Positions 56,284 through 64,000 of a stretch of 64,000 nucleotides of DNA are shown piece after piece. This DNA is from Gammaproteobacteria bacterium (GTDB lineage: Bacteria > Pseudomonadota > Gammaproteobacteria > GCA-001735895), in contig JASJCI010000013.1 of NCBI GenBank assembly GCA_030066085.1, positions 1 through 64,000 on the forward strand, written 5' to 3'. The notes beneath the pieces are model-generated. The model saw only the letters and a program-made list of their open reading frames with translations, made no database searches and was not told the origin of the DNA. A program made the translations under genes and the position numbers. The stretch's first letter is position 1, and every line of letters begins with the position of its first letter.

Positions 56284-57116
56284 TGTTTGCCTCGGTTATT
56301 TTCACTACCTACAACCACCCGAAATGGCTGGAAAAAACCCTGTGGGGTTTTTCCGCGCAAAGCTACCGGGATTTCGAAATAATCGTTGCCGACGATGGCT
56401 CCGGCGACGAAACCCGTGCCGTGGTCGAATCCATGCGCGCGCAGATCGATATCCCGATTCAGCATATCTGGCAACAGGACGACGGCTTCCAGAAATGCCG
56501 GATTCTGAACAAGGCGATCGTCGCCAGCCGCGGTGAATACCTGATTTTCACCGACGGCGACTGTATTCCGCACCCGGATTTCGTCCGCAATCACGTCGAA
56601 CTCGCGCGTGAAAACACGCTGCTTTCAGGCGGTTATTTCAAGCTTCCGCTCGACGTTTCCCGCGCGATTTCGAAACAGGACATCCTCGATGGCAACGCCA
56701 CCCGCCCGGGCTGGCTGCTCAGGCACGGCGTGCCGTTTACCCCGAAAATCGCCAAGCTGATTTCCCACCCGTGGCTCGGTGCGCTGCTCGATGCGTTGAC
56801 GATTACGCGCGCGACCTGGAACGGGCACAGCTCGTCGACCTGGAAGAAACACGTGCTCGCTACTAACGGTTTCGACGAGCGCATGCAGTATGGCGGCCAG
56901 GACCGTGAATTCGGTGAGCGACTGATGAACATGGGCATCAGCACGCGCCAGGTCCGTTATCGCTGCAGCTGCGCACATCTCGATCACGGCCGGGGCTACG
57001 CGCGCCCCGAGTCCATTGCCCGCAATCGTGGCATTCGCGAACAAACCCGTTCGCAGCGGATTACGCGCACCGATTACGGCATCGACAGCGCGGCGCCGCA
57101 AAATGCCGAATCCTGA
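56283..57116 (+). CDS. Glycosyltransferase family 2 protein
   Basis: A GT-A enzyme of 277 aa from the ATG at 56283. The N-terminal ASVIFTTYNHPKWLEKTL and VADDGSGDET, then the FTDGDCIPHPDF (DxD metal site), are typical; NGFDERMQYGGQDREFGERL is the acceptor region. C-terminal hydrophobic segments are absent, so it is soluble or peripheral. It is the last transferase of the LPS-type run. Confidence 0.92.
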   Translation: MFASVIFTTYNHPKWLEKTLWGFSAQSYRDFEIIVADDGSGDETRAVVESMRAQIDIPIQHIWQQDDGFQKCRILNKAIVASRGEYLIFTDGDCIPHPDFVRNHVELARENTLLSGGYFKLPLDVSRAISKQDILDGNATRPGWLLRHGVPFTPKIAKLISHPWLGALLDALTITRATWNGHSSSTWKKHVLATNGFDERMQYGGQDREFGERLMNMGISTRQVRYRCSCAHLDHGRGYARPESIARNRGIREQTRSQRITRTDYGIDSAAPQNAES

Positions 57117-57468
57117 CCTCGACGCGCGCCAGCTCGAAAGCCTGCGGTCAGCGCTCGAAAAACGGCGCGGCGAACTCGAATTACTGCTGCGCAGCGGCAC
57201 CGATGCGTCTGCACCGGTCACCCTGGATCAGCAATCGGTAGGACGTGTATCACGCATCGATGCGATTCAACAGCAGCAAATGGCGCGCGCCAGCCAGCAA
57301 CAGGCCCGGCAAACCCTGCGCCGGGTCGAGCTGGCGCTGGGGCGTATGGCCGATGGCGACTACGGCTATTGCCAGCACTGCGGAGAAACGATTGCCTACG
57401 CGCGGCTCGAGGCGCAACCGTTTGCGTCCCTGTGCGTGGATTGCCAGCAAAACAGCGAAACGCGCTAG
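57103..57468 (+). CDS. TraR/DksA-type zinc-finger protein
   Basis: A protein of 121 aa from the ATG at 57103; the next gene starts on the other strand. A helical N-terminus is followed by a C4 zinc finger CQHCGETIAYARLEAQPFAS and LCVDCQ. The DxxDxA tip of the coiled-coil of true DksA is replaced by SRIDAIQQQQ, with one D and A. It may bind RNA polymerase, but does not look like canonical DksA. It overlaps the preceding transferase gene by 14 bases. Confidence 0.85.
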   Translation: MPNPDLDARQLESLRSALEKRRGELELLLRSGTDASAPVTLDQQSVGRVSRIDAIQQQQMARASQQQARQTLRRVELALGRMADGDYGYCQHCGETIAYARLEAQPFASLCVDCQQNSETR

Positions 57469-57482
57469 CGCCAGCCGTTCGA

Positions 57483-58841
57483 TCAAAGGTACCAGTCGTA
57501 CTCGCGCGGCAGGATATCGCCCATGAACGCGTCGAACTCGGCCTGTTTCACGTCGGCATAGATCCGCAGATAGTCCTCGCCGAGATAATCGCCGAGTATC
57601 TCGGCCGCACGCAGGCTGTCCAGCGCCTGCCACAGCGTCAGCGGCAGCAGCGGGTCGACCTCGGCGCCGGCATTGCCGGCATGCCTGGCTCCCGGGTCGA
57701 GTTGCGCCACGAGTCCGTGATGCACGCCCGCGAGCACCGCCGCGACCACGAGGTAGGGATTGGCCTCGGCACCCGCGACGCGATGTTCGATCCGGCGATT
57801 CTTGCCGTCGCTCGGTGGTATGCGGAACGCCACCGAACGGTTATTCTCGCCCCAGTCGCGGGTTACCGGGGTAAATTCATCGGGTTTGAAACGACGATAG
57901 ACGTTCAGGTTCGGTGCGAACAACGCCATGGCCTCGCCCATGGTCGCCTGCAGACCGGCTACCGCCTGCCCCAGCCGCAGGTCACCCTCGCTTTTCGCCG
58001 GGTCGAAAATATTGTTACCGTCTTCGTCGAGCAGGCTAAGATGAATATGCATGCCGCTGCCCGACTGGTCGGCAAACGGCTTGGACATGAAACTCGCGTC
58101 GTAGCCAAGCGAGCGACTCACGCCCTGCACCGCGCGCCGCAACAGCGCGGCGTGGTCGGCAGCCAGCAGCGCGTCGTCCTGGTGCTGCAGGTTTATCTCG
58201 AACTGGGCGGCGCCGTATTCGCTGATCATCGACGTGGTTGGAATATGCTGGGTGCGGCAAGCCGTCTCGATAGCGCCCAGCACCTCGTCGAATTCATCGA
58301 GCTTGTCCAGCGACAGTACCTTGCCGCTTGCCTCGCGCTGACCGCTGCGCGGCGAAACCGCCGGCAACGGCGCGCCGCCGGCGGCGCGCGCGGCATCGAG
58401 CAGGTAAAACTCGAGTTCGACCGCCAGCCGCGGCCTGAGCCGCAGTGACTCGAAACGCTGCAGCACCTTTTTCAGCAGCTGTCGCGGTTCGTACCACAGC
58501 GGCTCGCCATCGAGCGAACTGCGGAACTCGCACAGTACCTGCGCCTTGTGACCGCCGACCCATGGAATCGGCACCAGCGTCCCCGCAATCGCTAGCGCGA
58601 ACGCGTCGGGATCACCGTCGGAAAACCCGTAACCCATCGGGTCGTCGGTATTACCCATCACGTCGACCAGCTGCATCGCACCGCATACCGGCGATCCCTG
58701 GGAAAACACCGCTTTCATTGCGCTTGCGGGCAGTCGTTTGCCGATCGCGTTGGCGCACAGATCCATGATCAACACGTCGAGGTGGGTCACTTCCGGATGC
58801 GCGTCGATAAAACGCGCCAGTTCTTTAGCGGTGCCTGTCAT
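57483..58841 (-). CDS. Glutamine synthetase-family enzyme (PuuA-like)
   Basis: A protein of 452 aa of the glutamine synthetase superfamily. The metal-binding VELEFYL and SGSGMHIHLSLLDEDG, then the nucleotide-binding PNLNVYRRFKPDEFTP and NRSVAFRIPPSD, are well conserved. The N-terminal beta-grasp is shorter than in GlnA and there is no adenylylation Tyr motif. Gamma-glutamylpolyamine synthetase is the likely function, but the puu pathway genes are not adjacent. It lies 3 bases from the YrbL-like gene on the same strand. Confidence 0.87.
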   Translation of the reverse strand: MTGTAKELARFIDAHPEVTHLDVLIMDLCANAIGKRLPASAMKAVFSQGSPVCGAMQLVDVMGNTDDPMGYGFSDGDPDAFALAIAGTLVPIPWVGGHKAQVLCEFRSSLDGEPLWYEPRQLLKKVLQRFESLRLRPRLAVELEFYLLDAARAAGGAPLPAVSPRSGQREASGKVLSLDKLDEFDEVLGAIETACRTQHIPTTSMISEYGAAQFEINLQHQDDALLAADHAALLRRAVQGVSRSLGYDASFMSKPFADQSGSGMHIHLSLLDEDGNNIFDPAKSEGDLRLGQAVAGLQATMGEAMALFAPNLNVYRRFKPDEFTPVTRDWGENNRSVAFRIPPSDGKNRRIEHRVAGAEANPYLVVAAVLAGVHHGLVAQLDPGARHAGNAGAEVDPLLPLTLWQALDSLRAAEILGDYLGEDYLRIYADVKQAEFDAFMGDILPREYDWYL

Positions 58842-58844
58842 GCT

Positions 58845-59477
58845 TCATCCCGTTCTGCGGTAAGCGGCTGCGAGTGGCCTCGGGCTGACACCACCGGCCG
58901 CGATCATTTCATCCGAGTGGATCTTGAGCTGGCGCATGAACCGCTGCCAGCGGCGATTGATCTTGCTGTCCGACACGGAGCGAAACACGTCGAACCAGTT
59001 GATCGCGCTGTGATTGCCGAGCCCGTCGATAACCACGAGCTGCGCTCGGTCGGGCGACAGTCGTTGAAACAATACGTTGGTACGGCGCAGGTCCTCGCTG
59101 AACACGACCTGGTTTGCGAGCAGGTATTGCTTCAGTTCATCGAGATAGGGGTAAAACTCTTCCACCGGGTAGCCGCGCTCGAAGTACCAGTACAGCGAAT
59201 TCGAAACTTCGCCATCGTAATCGACAATCAGGTCGGTGACGAAACCCTCCCCGAGGTTGGTCGTGACCTTGCCGTAATAACGCGGCAGCTGGCTGTAGTC
59301 GGTAGCCTTGCGGCGCGCAAGGCGCCGGTAAAGCTCGAGCTCGCGGCGCGTTTGCTTGTTGCTGCTGCCCTTTTGCAGCTTGATGATCTTGCCCGGGTCA
59401 TCGGGATGCCGGTAGCAGATACGTTCCTGGCCTTCGCCGATCGGCTCACCGGTGATCTGAATTGTTTTCTGCTTCAT
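58845..59477 (-). CDS. YrbL-family kinase-like protein, second copy
   Basis: A protein of 210 aa from the ATG at 59477. It is clearly related to the protein at 52081-52689: GEPIGEGQERICYRHP, YSQLPRYYGKVTTNLGEG and FSEDLRRTNVLFQ, then VVIDGLGNH. It probably has the same kind of activity on a different acceptor. It sits just upstream of a PuuA-like gene on the same strand. Confidence 0.82.
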   Translation of the reverse strand: MKQKTIQITGEPIGEGQERICYRHPDDPGKIIKLQKGSSNKQTRRELELYRRLARRKATDYSQLPRYYGKVTTNLGEGFVTDLIVDYDGEVSNSLYWYFERGYPVEEFYPYLDELKQYLLANQVVFSEDLRRTNVLFQRLSPDRAQLVVIDGLGNHSAINWFDVFRSVSDSKINRRWQRFMRQLKIHSDEMIAAGGVSPRPLAAAYRRTG

Positions 59478-59552
59478 CTGCCTGGCGTGGAAACCACGGT
59501 ACCCGCCCGCTCGCTGTTGTATCCTCAACGGGCTTTGTAATACCCTTGATGC

Positions 59553-60362
59553 ATGCCGCTCAGCCAGCAGGAAATCGAAACCTACCAGCGCGACGGCCTG
59601 GTCGTTCCCGCCGCATTTCAGCTATCGCGGGCGGTCCTGGCACGCATCGACGCGCTGTATCGAAAGCTGCTCGCCGACAACCAGGGCAACCCGGATTTTA
59701 GCGCCGATTTCATCCTCGGGCCACACCTCGACGCGGGCGGCGCCTACGGGGTCAAGGGCGATCCCGCCTGGCTCGAGTTCGCGCGTATCCCGCAAATACT
59801 CGACATGGTCGAGCAATTGATCGGTGAAGATTTCATCCTCTGGGGCATGACCATCTTCGGTAAACCGGCACACAACGGCAAGGCAACGCCGTGGCACCAG
59901 GACGGTGATTATTATCCCATCGAGCCGCTGGAGACGCTGACCGTCTGGATCTCGCTCGACGGCTCGACACCGGAGCAAGGTTGCATGCGCTTTATTCCGG
60001 GCTCGCATCGCGATCACCGGATCTACTCCCACCACTTCGAACACCGTGACGATTACACCCTGGCGCAGGTGATCGACGACGACCAGGTCGACCTGTCGAG
60101 CGCGCGCGATGTCGTGCTGCAGCCAGGACAAATCTCGCTGCACGACGTTTACCTCGTACATGGTTCCGAAGCCAATCGCTCCGACCGCCGCCGCATGGGG
60201 CTGGTGTTGCGCATCATGCCGGCAACGAGCTTCTACAATCACGACAGCGGCAAGCTCAAGGAAGACGCCGGGTCCTCGCACGGTTACTCGAACCGCGCGC
60301 TGTTCCTGCTGCGCGGACAGGATCGTAGCGGACGCAACGACTTTTTCCGGGGGCACGCCTGA
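59553..60362 (+). CDS. Phytanoyl-CoA dioxygenase-family protein
   Basis: An Fe(II)/2-oxoglutarate-dependent oxygenase of 269 aa. The metal site is ATPWHQDGDYYPI (H-x-D) and a distal His in VYLVHGSEANRS, where the Arg binds 2-oxoglutarate. GCMRFIPGSHRDH is the family core. The substrate is unknown. Its stop is one base from the next gene's ATG (TGACATG), so they form an operon. Confidence 0.9.
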   Translation: MPLSQQEIETYQRDGLVVPAAFQLSRAVLARIDALYRKLLADNQGNPDFSADFILGPHLDAGGAYGVKGDPAWLEFARIPQILDMVEQLIGEDFILWGMTIFGKPAHNGKATPWHQDGDYYPIEPLETLTVWISLDGSTPEQGCMRFIPGSHRDHRIYSHHFEHRDDYTLAQVIDDDQVDLSSARDVVLQPGQISLHDVYLVHGSEANRSDRRRMGLVLRIMPATSFYNHDSGKLKEDAGSSHGYSNRALFLLRGQDRSGRNDFFRGHA

Positions 60363-60363
60363 C

Positions 60364-61134
60364 ATGTCACGCATCGGCTTTATCGGCGTCGGCGAACTGG
60401 CCCGCTACACGATCAGGGGCTGGCGCCGCGGCGGTTACGAGAAACGCATAAACCTGAGTCCGCGCAACGCGCAAAACGCGGCCGAACTGGCACGGGATCA
60501 TGCCTGCGACGTCATGCCCGACAACCAGTCCGTGGTCGACAGCAGCGACCTGGTGTTTCTCGCCACGCGACCCGAGGACTGTTTCGATGCACTGGCCGGG
60601 CTGGATTTTCGGCCCGACCAGGTCCTGGTCAGCGCGGTTGCCGGGGTCGCCAGCGACCGTTTGCGCGATTCTTTGACGAACAGCGCGCTGAAAATCGTGC
60701 GCGTCATGCCGGTCAGTAGCGCGCAGGCCGGCTACAGCCCGACCCTGGTCTATCCCCGTCACCAGCCTGTTTGCGACCTGTTCGATCGCTGCGGTCGCGC
60801 AATCGCGGTCGAGCAGGAGCGACAGTTCGACCAGGGCACCATCCTCGCCTGCGTCTACTCCTGGTATTTCGCGTTGTTCGATCGCCTCGTCGAAGCCACC
60901 GGCGGTGATGACCTGCCGGCCGAGCTGGCGGCCGAACTGGTCGTCGGCATGGCGCGCGGCGCGGCTGACCTGGCCCTGTCGCGTCCGACGGACAGGCCCG
61001 GCGACATCGCCGACGAGATCGCGACCCCGGGCACCTATTCGCGCCTTGGCCTCGACCTGCTGCGCGACGAAGCGGCCTTCGATGCCTGGCAACGGGCCTG
61101 CGACCTGCTGCGATCTCGCCTGGCGACGGATTGA
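60364..61134 (+). CDS. Pyrroline-5-carboxylate reductase-like protein
   Basis: A protein of 256 aa from the ATG at 60364. The NAD(P)-binding N-terminus RIGFIGVGELARYTI is followed by SDLVFLATRPEDC and VRVMPVSSAQAG (in place of the usual RxMPNTPA). The C-terminal helical region has ATPGTYSRLGLDLL, equivalent to SPGGTT. These changes suggest another imine substrate than pyrroline-5-carboxylate. It is coupled to the dioxygenase before it. Confidence 0.83.
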   Translation: MSRIGFIGVGELARYTIRGWRRGGYEKRINLSPRNAQNAAELARDHACDVMPDNQSVVDSSDLVFLATRPEDCFDALAGLDFRPDQVLVSAVAGVASDRLRDSLTNSALKIVRVMPVSSAQAGYSPTLVYPRHQPVCDLFDRCGRAIAVEQERQFDQGTILACVYSWYFALFDRLVEATGGDDLPAELAAELVVGMARGAADLALSRPTDRPGDIADEIATPGTYSRLGLDLLRDEAAFDAWQRACDLLRSRLATD

Positions 61135-61206
61135 TTTACCCTTTTGACCGATGTTTTGCGCCGTTATGACTGAATTTTTCCCGCGCTGAGGCGGTCGAAG
61201 ACACGC

Positions 61207-61572
61207 ATGCAGACATCAAAATTCATTCGCTGGCACGAAAAACAGCTGTATTTGAGCTTTGCCTGGTTGCTGAGCTGCCTGCTGTGCGGCTTCCTGTTCG
61301 CCACGGTCGTCGAATACGTCGCCAAGTACGCAGCGGGGATATTTACGATTTTGTCCCTGCTCGGTCTCTACGTTATCGGCATTGCCGCAATCGAGCTGTT
61401 TCGTCGCTTCTGGATGCAGTTTTCCTTCGCCCAGTTCTGCTCCAGTTCCGCTACCTGCAAGAGCTGCGGCAGCTACGGCCTGTTCGACGTGCGCCGGGAA
61501 ACCTGGCCGATTTACGCGCGCTGCGACAAGTGCGGCTACAGCTGGGTCATCGGTAGCGAGGATGACGAGTAA
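61207..61572 (+). CDS. Small membrane protein with C-terminal zinc ribbon
   Basis: A protein of 121 aa. Two hydrophobic segments (about residues 16-36 and 40-63) are followed by CKSCGSYGLFDVRRETWP and CDKCGYSW, a C4 zinc ribbon on the cytoplasmic or periplasmic side. It is not in a family I recognise. A short spacer (about 70 bases) separates it from the reductase gene. Confidence 0.7.
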   Translation: MQTSKFIRWHEKQLYLSFAWLLSCLLCGFLFATVVEYVAKYAAGIFTILSLLGLYVIGIAAIELFRRFWMQFSFAQFCSSSATCKSCGSYGLFDVRRETWPIYARCDKCGYSWVIGSEDDE

Positions 61573-61724
61573 TTTCGCACCGCGGGCGATGACAGGGATC
61601 GCATTCGCGACCAGCGGGTCGAGCGACGCAAACGGTTGCGGGCAAGCAGCCCGGTTAAGACGCGGACTCGCATGGGCTGCGCGGAGTTCTGTACCCTGGC
61701 GCCAGTATCCTCGCCGGGCACGTC

Positions 61725-62687
61725 ATGGCCGCTAGCGACACCTGTATCTACCTCGGCCAGGCACTGGCCGACTACGGCTTCAGGGACGGGCACCCGCTCG
61801 GCCCGCAAAGACACGATGCGTTCAAGACCGAGTTGCTCGCGCGCGGCCTCGATCGGCAGGTGGTGGTGCAGCAGCCGGTCGCCGCCGGCACCGATATCAT
61901 TCGCCTGTTCCACACCGCGGATTACGTCGACAGGGTACGTGATTTCTCCGGCAGCGGTCGGGGTTACCTCGACGGTGGCGACACACCCGCCTTCACCGGC
62001 ATGTTCGAAGCCGCCAGCCACGTGGCCGGGTCGGTAACCGATGCAATCGACCGCATCATGCGCGGTGAATTCAGGCGCGCGTTTTCGCCGATCGCCGGGC
62101 TGCACCACGCGCGCCGGCACCTGGCCGCCGGTTTCTGCGTATTCAACGACTGCGGCATCGCGATCGAGTACCTGCGCGCGCAGTACGGAATCCGGCGCGT
62201 GGCCTACATCGACATCGACGCGCATCACGGCGATGGCGTTTTCTACAGCTTCGAGGACGATCCCGACCTGCTGTTCGCCGATATTCACCAGGACGGGCGC
62301 ACGCTGTATCCGGGCACCGGCTTCGTCAACGAGACCGGCATCGGCGCCGCCAGGGGAACCAAGCTCAATATCCCGGTAGCGCCATTTTCCGACGACCGTG
62401 TATTCCACGCGGCCTGGCCGCGGGTAGAGGATTACCTGCGCAGCCACGAACCCGAATTCATCCTGCTGCAGTGCGGCGTCGACAGTATCAAGGGCGATCC
62501 GATTACCAACATGGAGTTCAGTCCGGCAGCACATGCGCACGCGGCGGCGCGTCTGCGTGACCTGGCCGACGAATACTGCGACGGACGCATGCTGGGCATG
62601 GGTGGCGGCGGATACAATCATGCGAATATCGCCCGCGGCTGGACCGCCGTGGTCGAATCGATGGCGCAGGCCCGGGACCAGGACTAG
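61725..62687 (+). CDS. Histone deacetylase-family amidohydrolase
   Basis: A protein of 320 aa of the class I/II deacetylase superfamily (acetoin utilisation protein or acetylpolyamine amidohydrolase type). The catalytic HHA is in PIAGLHHARRHLAAGFCVFN, the zinc ligands are in YIDIDAHHGDGVFY (D and H) and LQCGVDSIKGD, and the Tyr is in GMGGGGYNHANIARGW. All catalytic residues appear present. It may remove acetyl groups from a small amine; the substrate is not known. Confidence 0.9.
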   Translation: MAASDTCIYLGQALADYGFRDGHPLGPQRHDAFKTELLARGLDRQVVVQQPVAAGTDIIRLFHTADYVDRVRDFSGSGRGYLDGGDTPAFTGMFEAASHVAGSVTDAIDRIMRGEFRRAFSPIAGLHHARRHLAAGFCVFNDCGIAIEYLRAQYGIRRVAYIDIDAHHGDGVFYSFEDDPDLLFADIHQDGRTLYPGTGFVNETGIGAARGTKLNIPVAPFSDDRVFHAAWPRVEDYLRSHEPEFILLQCGVDSIKGDPITNMEFSPAAHAHAAARLRDLADEYCDGRMLGMGGGGYNHANIARGWTAVVESMAQARDQD

Positions 62688-62760
62688 ACGTCAGCGGCGA
62701 TCGCCGCTCGAGGTTACCTGCGCCGATCGATAGCAGCCGTTGCCGCCGAGGATTGACGCG

Positions 62761-63060
62761 CTATTCCCAGGAAACGTATTCGGCGTCCTGCACCGCGGCC
62801 TGCAACAGGTCGAGCAGCGGCAGCGCGCGCGTATGCAGGCTGATCCTGGGCTGGTCCTCGTCGGTATCGCCGACGTCGTCATCCGCCGGGGATTCCCGCG
62901 CCAGCGCCGCGCGCAGGTTGTCGAGCGCCTGCGCGACGTCGCCCGCATCGATCGCACCGGGCACACGGGTGCCGAAATCCATCATTTCGAGCATGCGCAG
63001 GCCGACGTCGCCGAACATCGTGATACTGGCATGCGCCTTGCTCCGGAAAGTGATCAGCAT
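62761..63060 (-). CDS. DUF1840 domain protein
   Basis: A protein of 99 aa from the ATG at 63060. The N-terminus MLITFRSKAHASITMFGDVGLRMLEMM and the C-terminal LLDLLQAAVQDAEYVSWE are the DUF1840 pattern. No function is known. It lies 8 bases from the acnA stop on the same strand. Confidence 0.88.
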   Translation of the reverse strand: MLITFRSKAHASITMFGDVGLRMLEMMDFGTRVPGAIDAGDVAQALDNLRAALARESPADDDVGDTDEDQPRISLHTRALPLLDLLQAAVQDAEYVSWE

Positions 63061-63068
63061 GACGGCAG

Positions 63069-64000
63069 CTAGCCTCGATCGAGTACGTATTGCAGGATAC
63101 CGCCTGCCTCGTAGTAGGCGACTTCGTCGCGCGTGTCGATCCGGCACAGCACGTCGATCGCGAGTACGCTGCCGGTCCGGTCGGTAACCGACAGCTCCAG
63201 CTTCTGTCCCGGCTGCAGGCCGCCCTGCATGCCGCTGATCGATATCTTTTCGTCACCGCTCAGCTTGAGCTGTTTGCGATCGAACCCGTCGATAAACTGC
63301 AGCGGCAGTACACCCATGCCGATCAGGTTGGAGCGGTGGATACGCTCGAAGCTTTCGGCAACAACCGCGCGTACGCCGAGCAGGCGCGTACCCTTGGCAG
63401 CCCAGTCGCGGCTGGAGCCGGTACCGTACTCCTTGCCGGCAATCACGACCAACGGGGTACCCGCCTGCAGGTATCGCATCGCCGCATCGTAGATGCTCAG
63501 GCGTTCGCCGCTGGGTACATGACGGGTATAGCCGCCCTCGACGTCGGGCGTCATTTCGTTACGGATGCGGATGTTGGCGAAAGTGCCGCGCATCATGACT
63601 TCGTGGTTGCCGCGGCGCGAACCGTAGGAATTGAAGCCGCTGCGCTCGATGCCCTTGCCGATCAGGTACTGCCCGGCCGGGCTGTCGACCGCGATCGCGC
63701 CGGCCGGCGATATATGATCGGTGGTAATCGAATCACCGAACATGGCGAGAATAGCGGCATTGACCACCGGCTCGAGCTGGCGGCTGTTGTCGAGGCTGAA
63801 GTAAGGAGGATTGCGGATGTAGGTCGACTCGTCGTCCCATGCATAGGTGGTGGAGCCATCTACCTCGATGCTGCGCCAGTTGTCGTCACCGGAAAAAACA
63901 TCGGCGTACTGTTGCTCGAACATGCTTTCGGTGACCTTCATGACCTCGTCGGCAATCGCCTGGTTGCTGGGCCAGACATCGCGCAGGTAGACCGGCTGGC
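63069..64000 (-). CDS. acnA: Aconitate hydratase A, C-terminal part (cut by window edge)
   Basis: The C-terminal 310 residues are in the window; the gene continues beyond base 64000. The C-terminal swivel domain has TDHISPAGAI, FNSYGSRRGNHEVMMRGTFAN, GKEYGTGSSRDWAAKG and a final GGILQYVLDRG. It interconverts citrate and isocitrate with a [4Fe-4S] cluster (the cluster cysteines are outside the window). The FNSYGSRRGNHE and GTGSSRDW motifs identify the AcnA group. Confidence 0.95.
   Translation of the reverse strand, partial: QPVYLRDVWPSNQAIADEVMKVTESMFEQQYADVFSGDDNWRSIEVDGSTTYAWDDESTYIRNPPYFSLDNSRQLEPVVNAAILAMFGDSITTDHISPAGAIAVDSPAGQYLIGKGIERSGFNSYGSRRGNHEVMMRGTFANIRIRNEMTPDVEGGYTRHVPSGERLSIYDAAMRYLQAGTPLVVIAGKEYGTGSSRDWAAKGTRLLGVRAVVAESFERIHRSNLIGMGVLPLQFIDGFDRKQLKLSGDEKISISGMQGGLQPGQKLELSVTDRTGSVLAIDVLCRIDTRDEVAYYEAGGILQYVLDRG

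Overview
The window is a high-GC bacterial chromosome segment, most likely from a gammaproteobacterium. EttA, single-chain PurL, MsrPQ, KefF/KefC and AcnA are all typical of that class, and the tmRNA tag reads ANDDNYALAA. Coding density is high and many genes overlap by 1-4 bases. There is no rRNA, CRISPR array, prophage or insertion sequence. The left end starts just before ettA, and the right end cuts acnA.

Layout. 0-6.2 kb: ettA with an AAA ATPase, a methyltransferase, then a cyclic-nucleotide group (cNMP-binding protein, HD hydrolase, membrane class III cyclase). 6.3-14.1 kb: a glycan cluster with two MurG-like glycosyltransferases, a polysaccharide deacetylase, a histidine phosphatase, a GT4 enzyme and a very unusual ABC exporter. 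14.1-20.9 kb: a peptide-type ABC importer operon ending in a zinc-ribbon methyltransferase. 21-29.4 kb: UDP-glucuronate epimerase, msrQ/msrP, a racemase/aminotransferase pair and purL. 29.5-32 kb: the AMMECR1/MEMO/radical-SAM trio. 32-41 kb: kefF/kefC, a fused kinase, a universal stress protein, a P-type ATPase and an amidohydrolase. 41-42.2 kb: tmRNA with an intron and a homing endonuclease. 42.2-50.4 kb: an M1 peptidase, a ferredoxin reductase, a lipoprotein, an FAD monooxygenase, Hsp20 and metabolic genes. 50.6-57.5 kb: an LPS-type glycosyltransferase/ligase cluster. 57.5-64 kb: a PuuA-like synthetase, a second YrbL-like kinase, an oxygenase/reductase pair, an HDAC-like hydrolase and acnA.

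The strongest unusual feature is the tmRNA gene (41027-41650). A 263-nt group I intron splits its T-loop, leaving a 17-nt 3' exon. A LAGLIDADG homing endonuclease gene lies outside the intron, beyond the tmRNA terminator, in AT-richer DNA. The next best candidate for an undescribed system is the 6.3-14.1 kb glycan cluster. Its exporter has a degenerate, greatly expanded nucleotide-binding region.

Three FNR/Anr-type boxes (36840, 39670, 47937) lie upstream of the universal stress protein, the P-type ATPase and Hsp20. This suggests a shared low-oxygen response. Functions are assigned from recognisable motifs in the translations; no database search was run.
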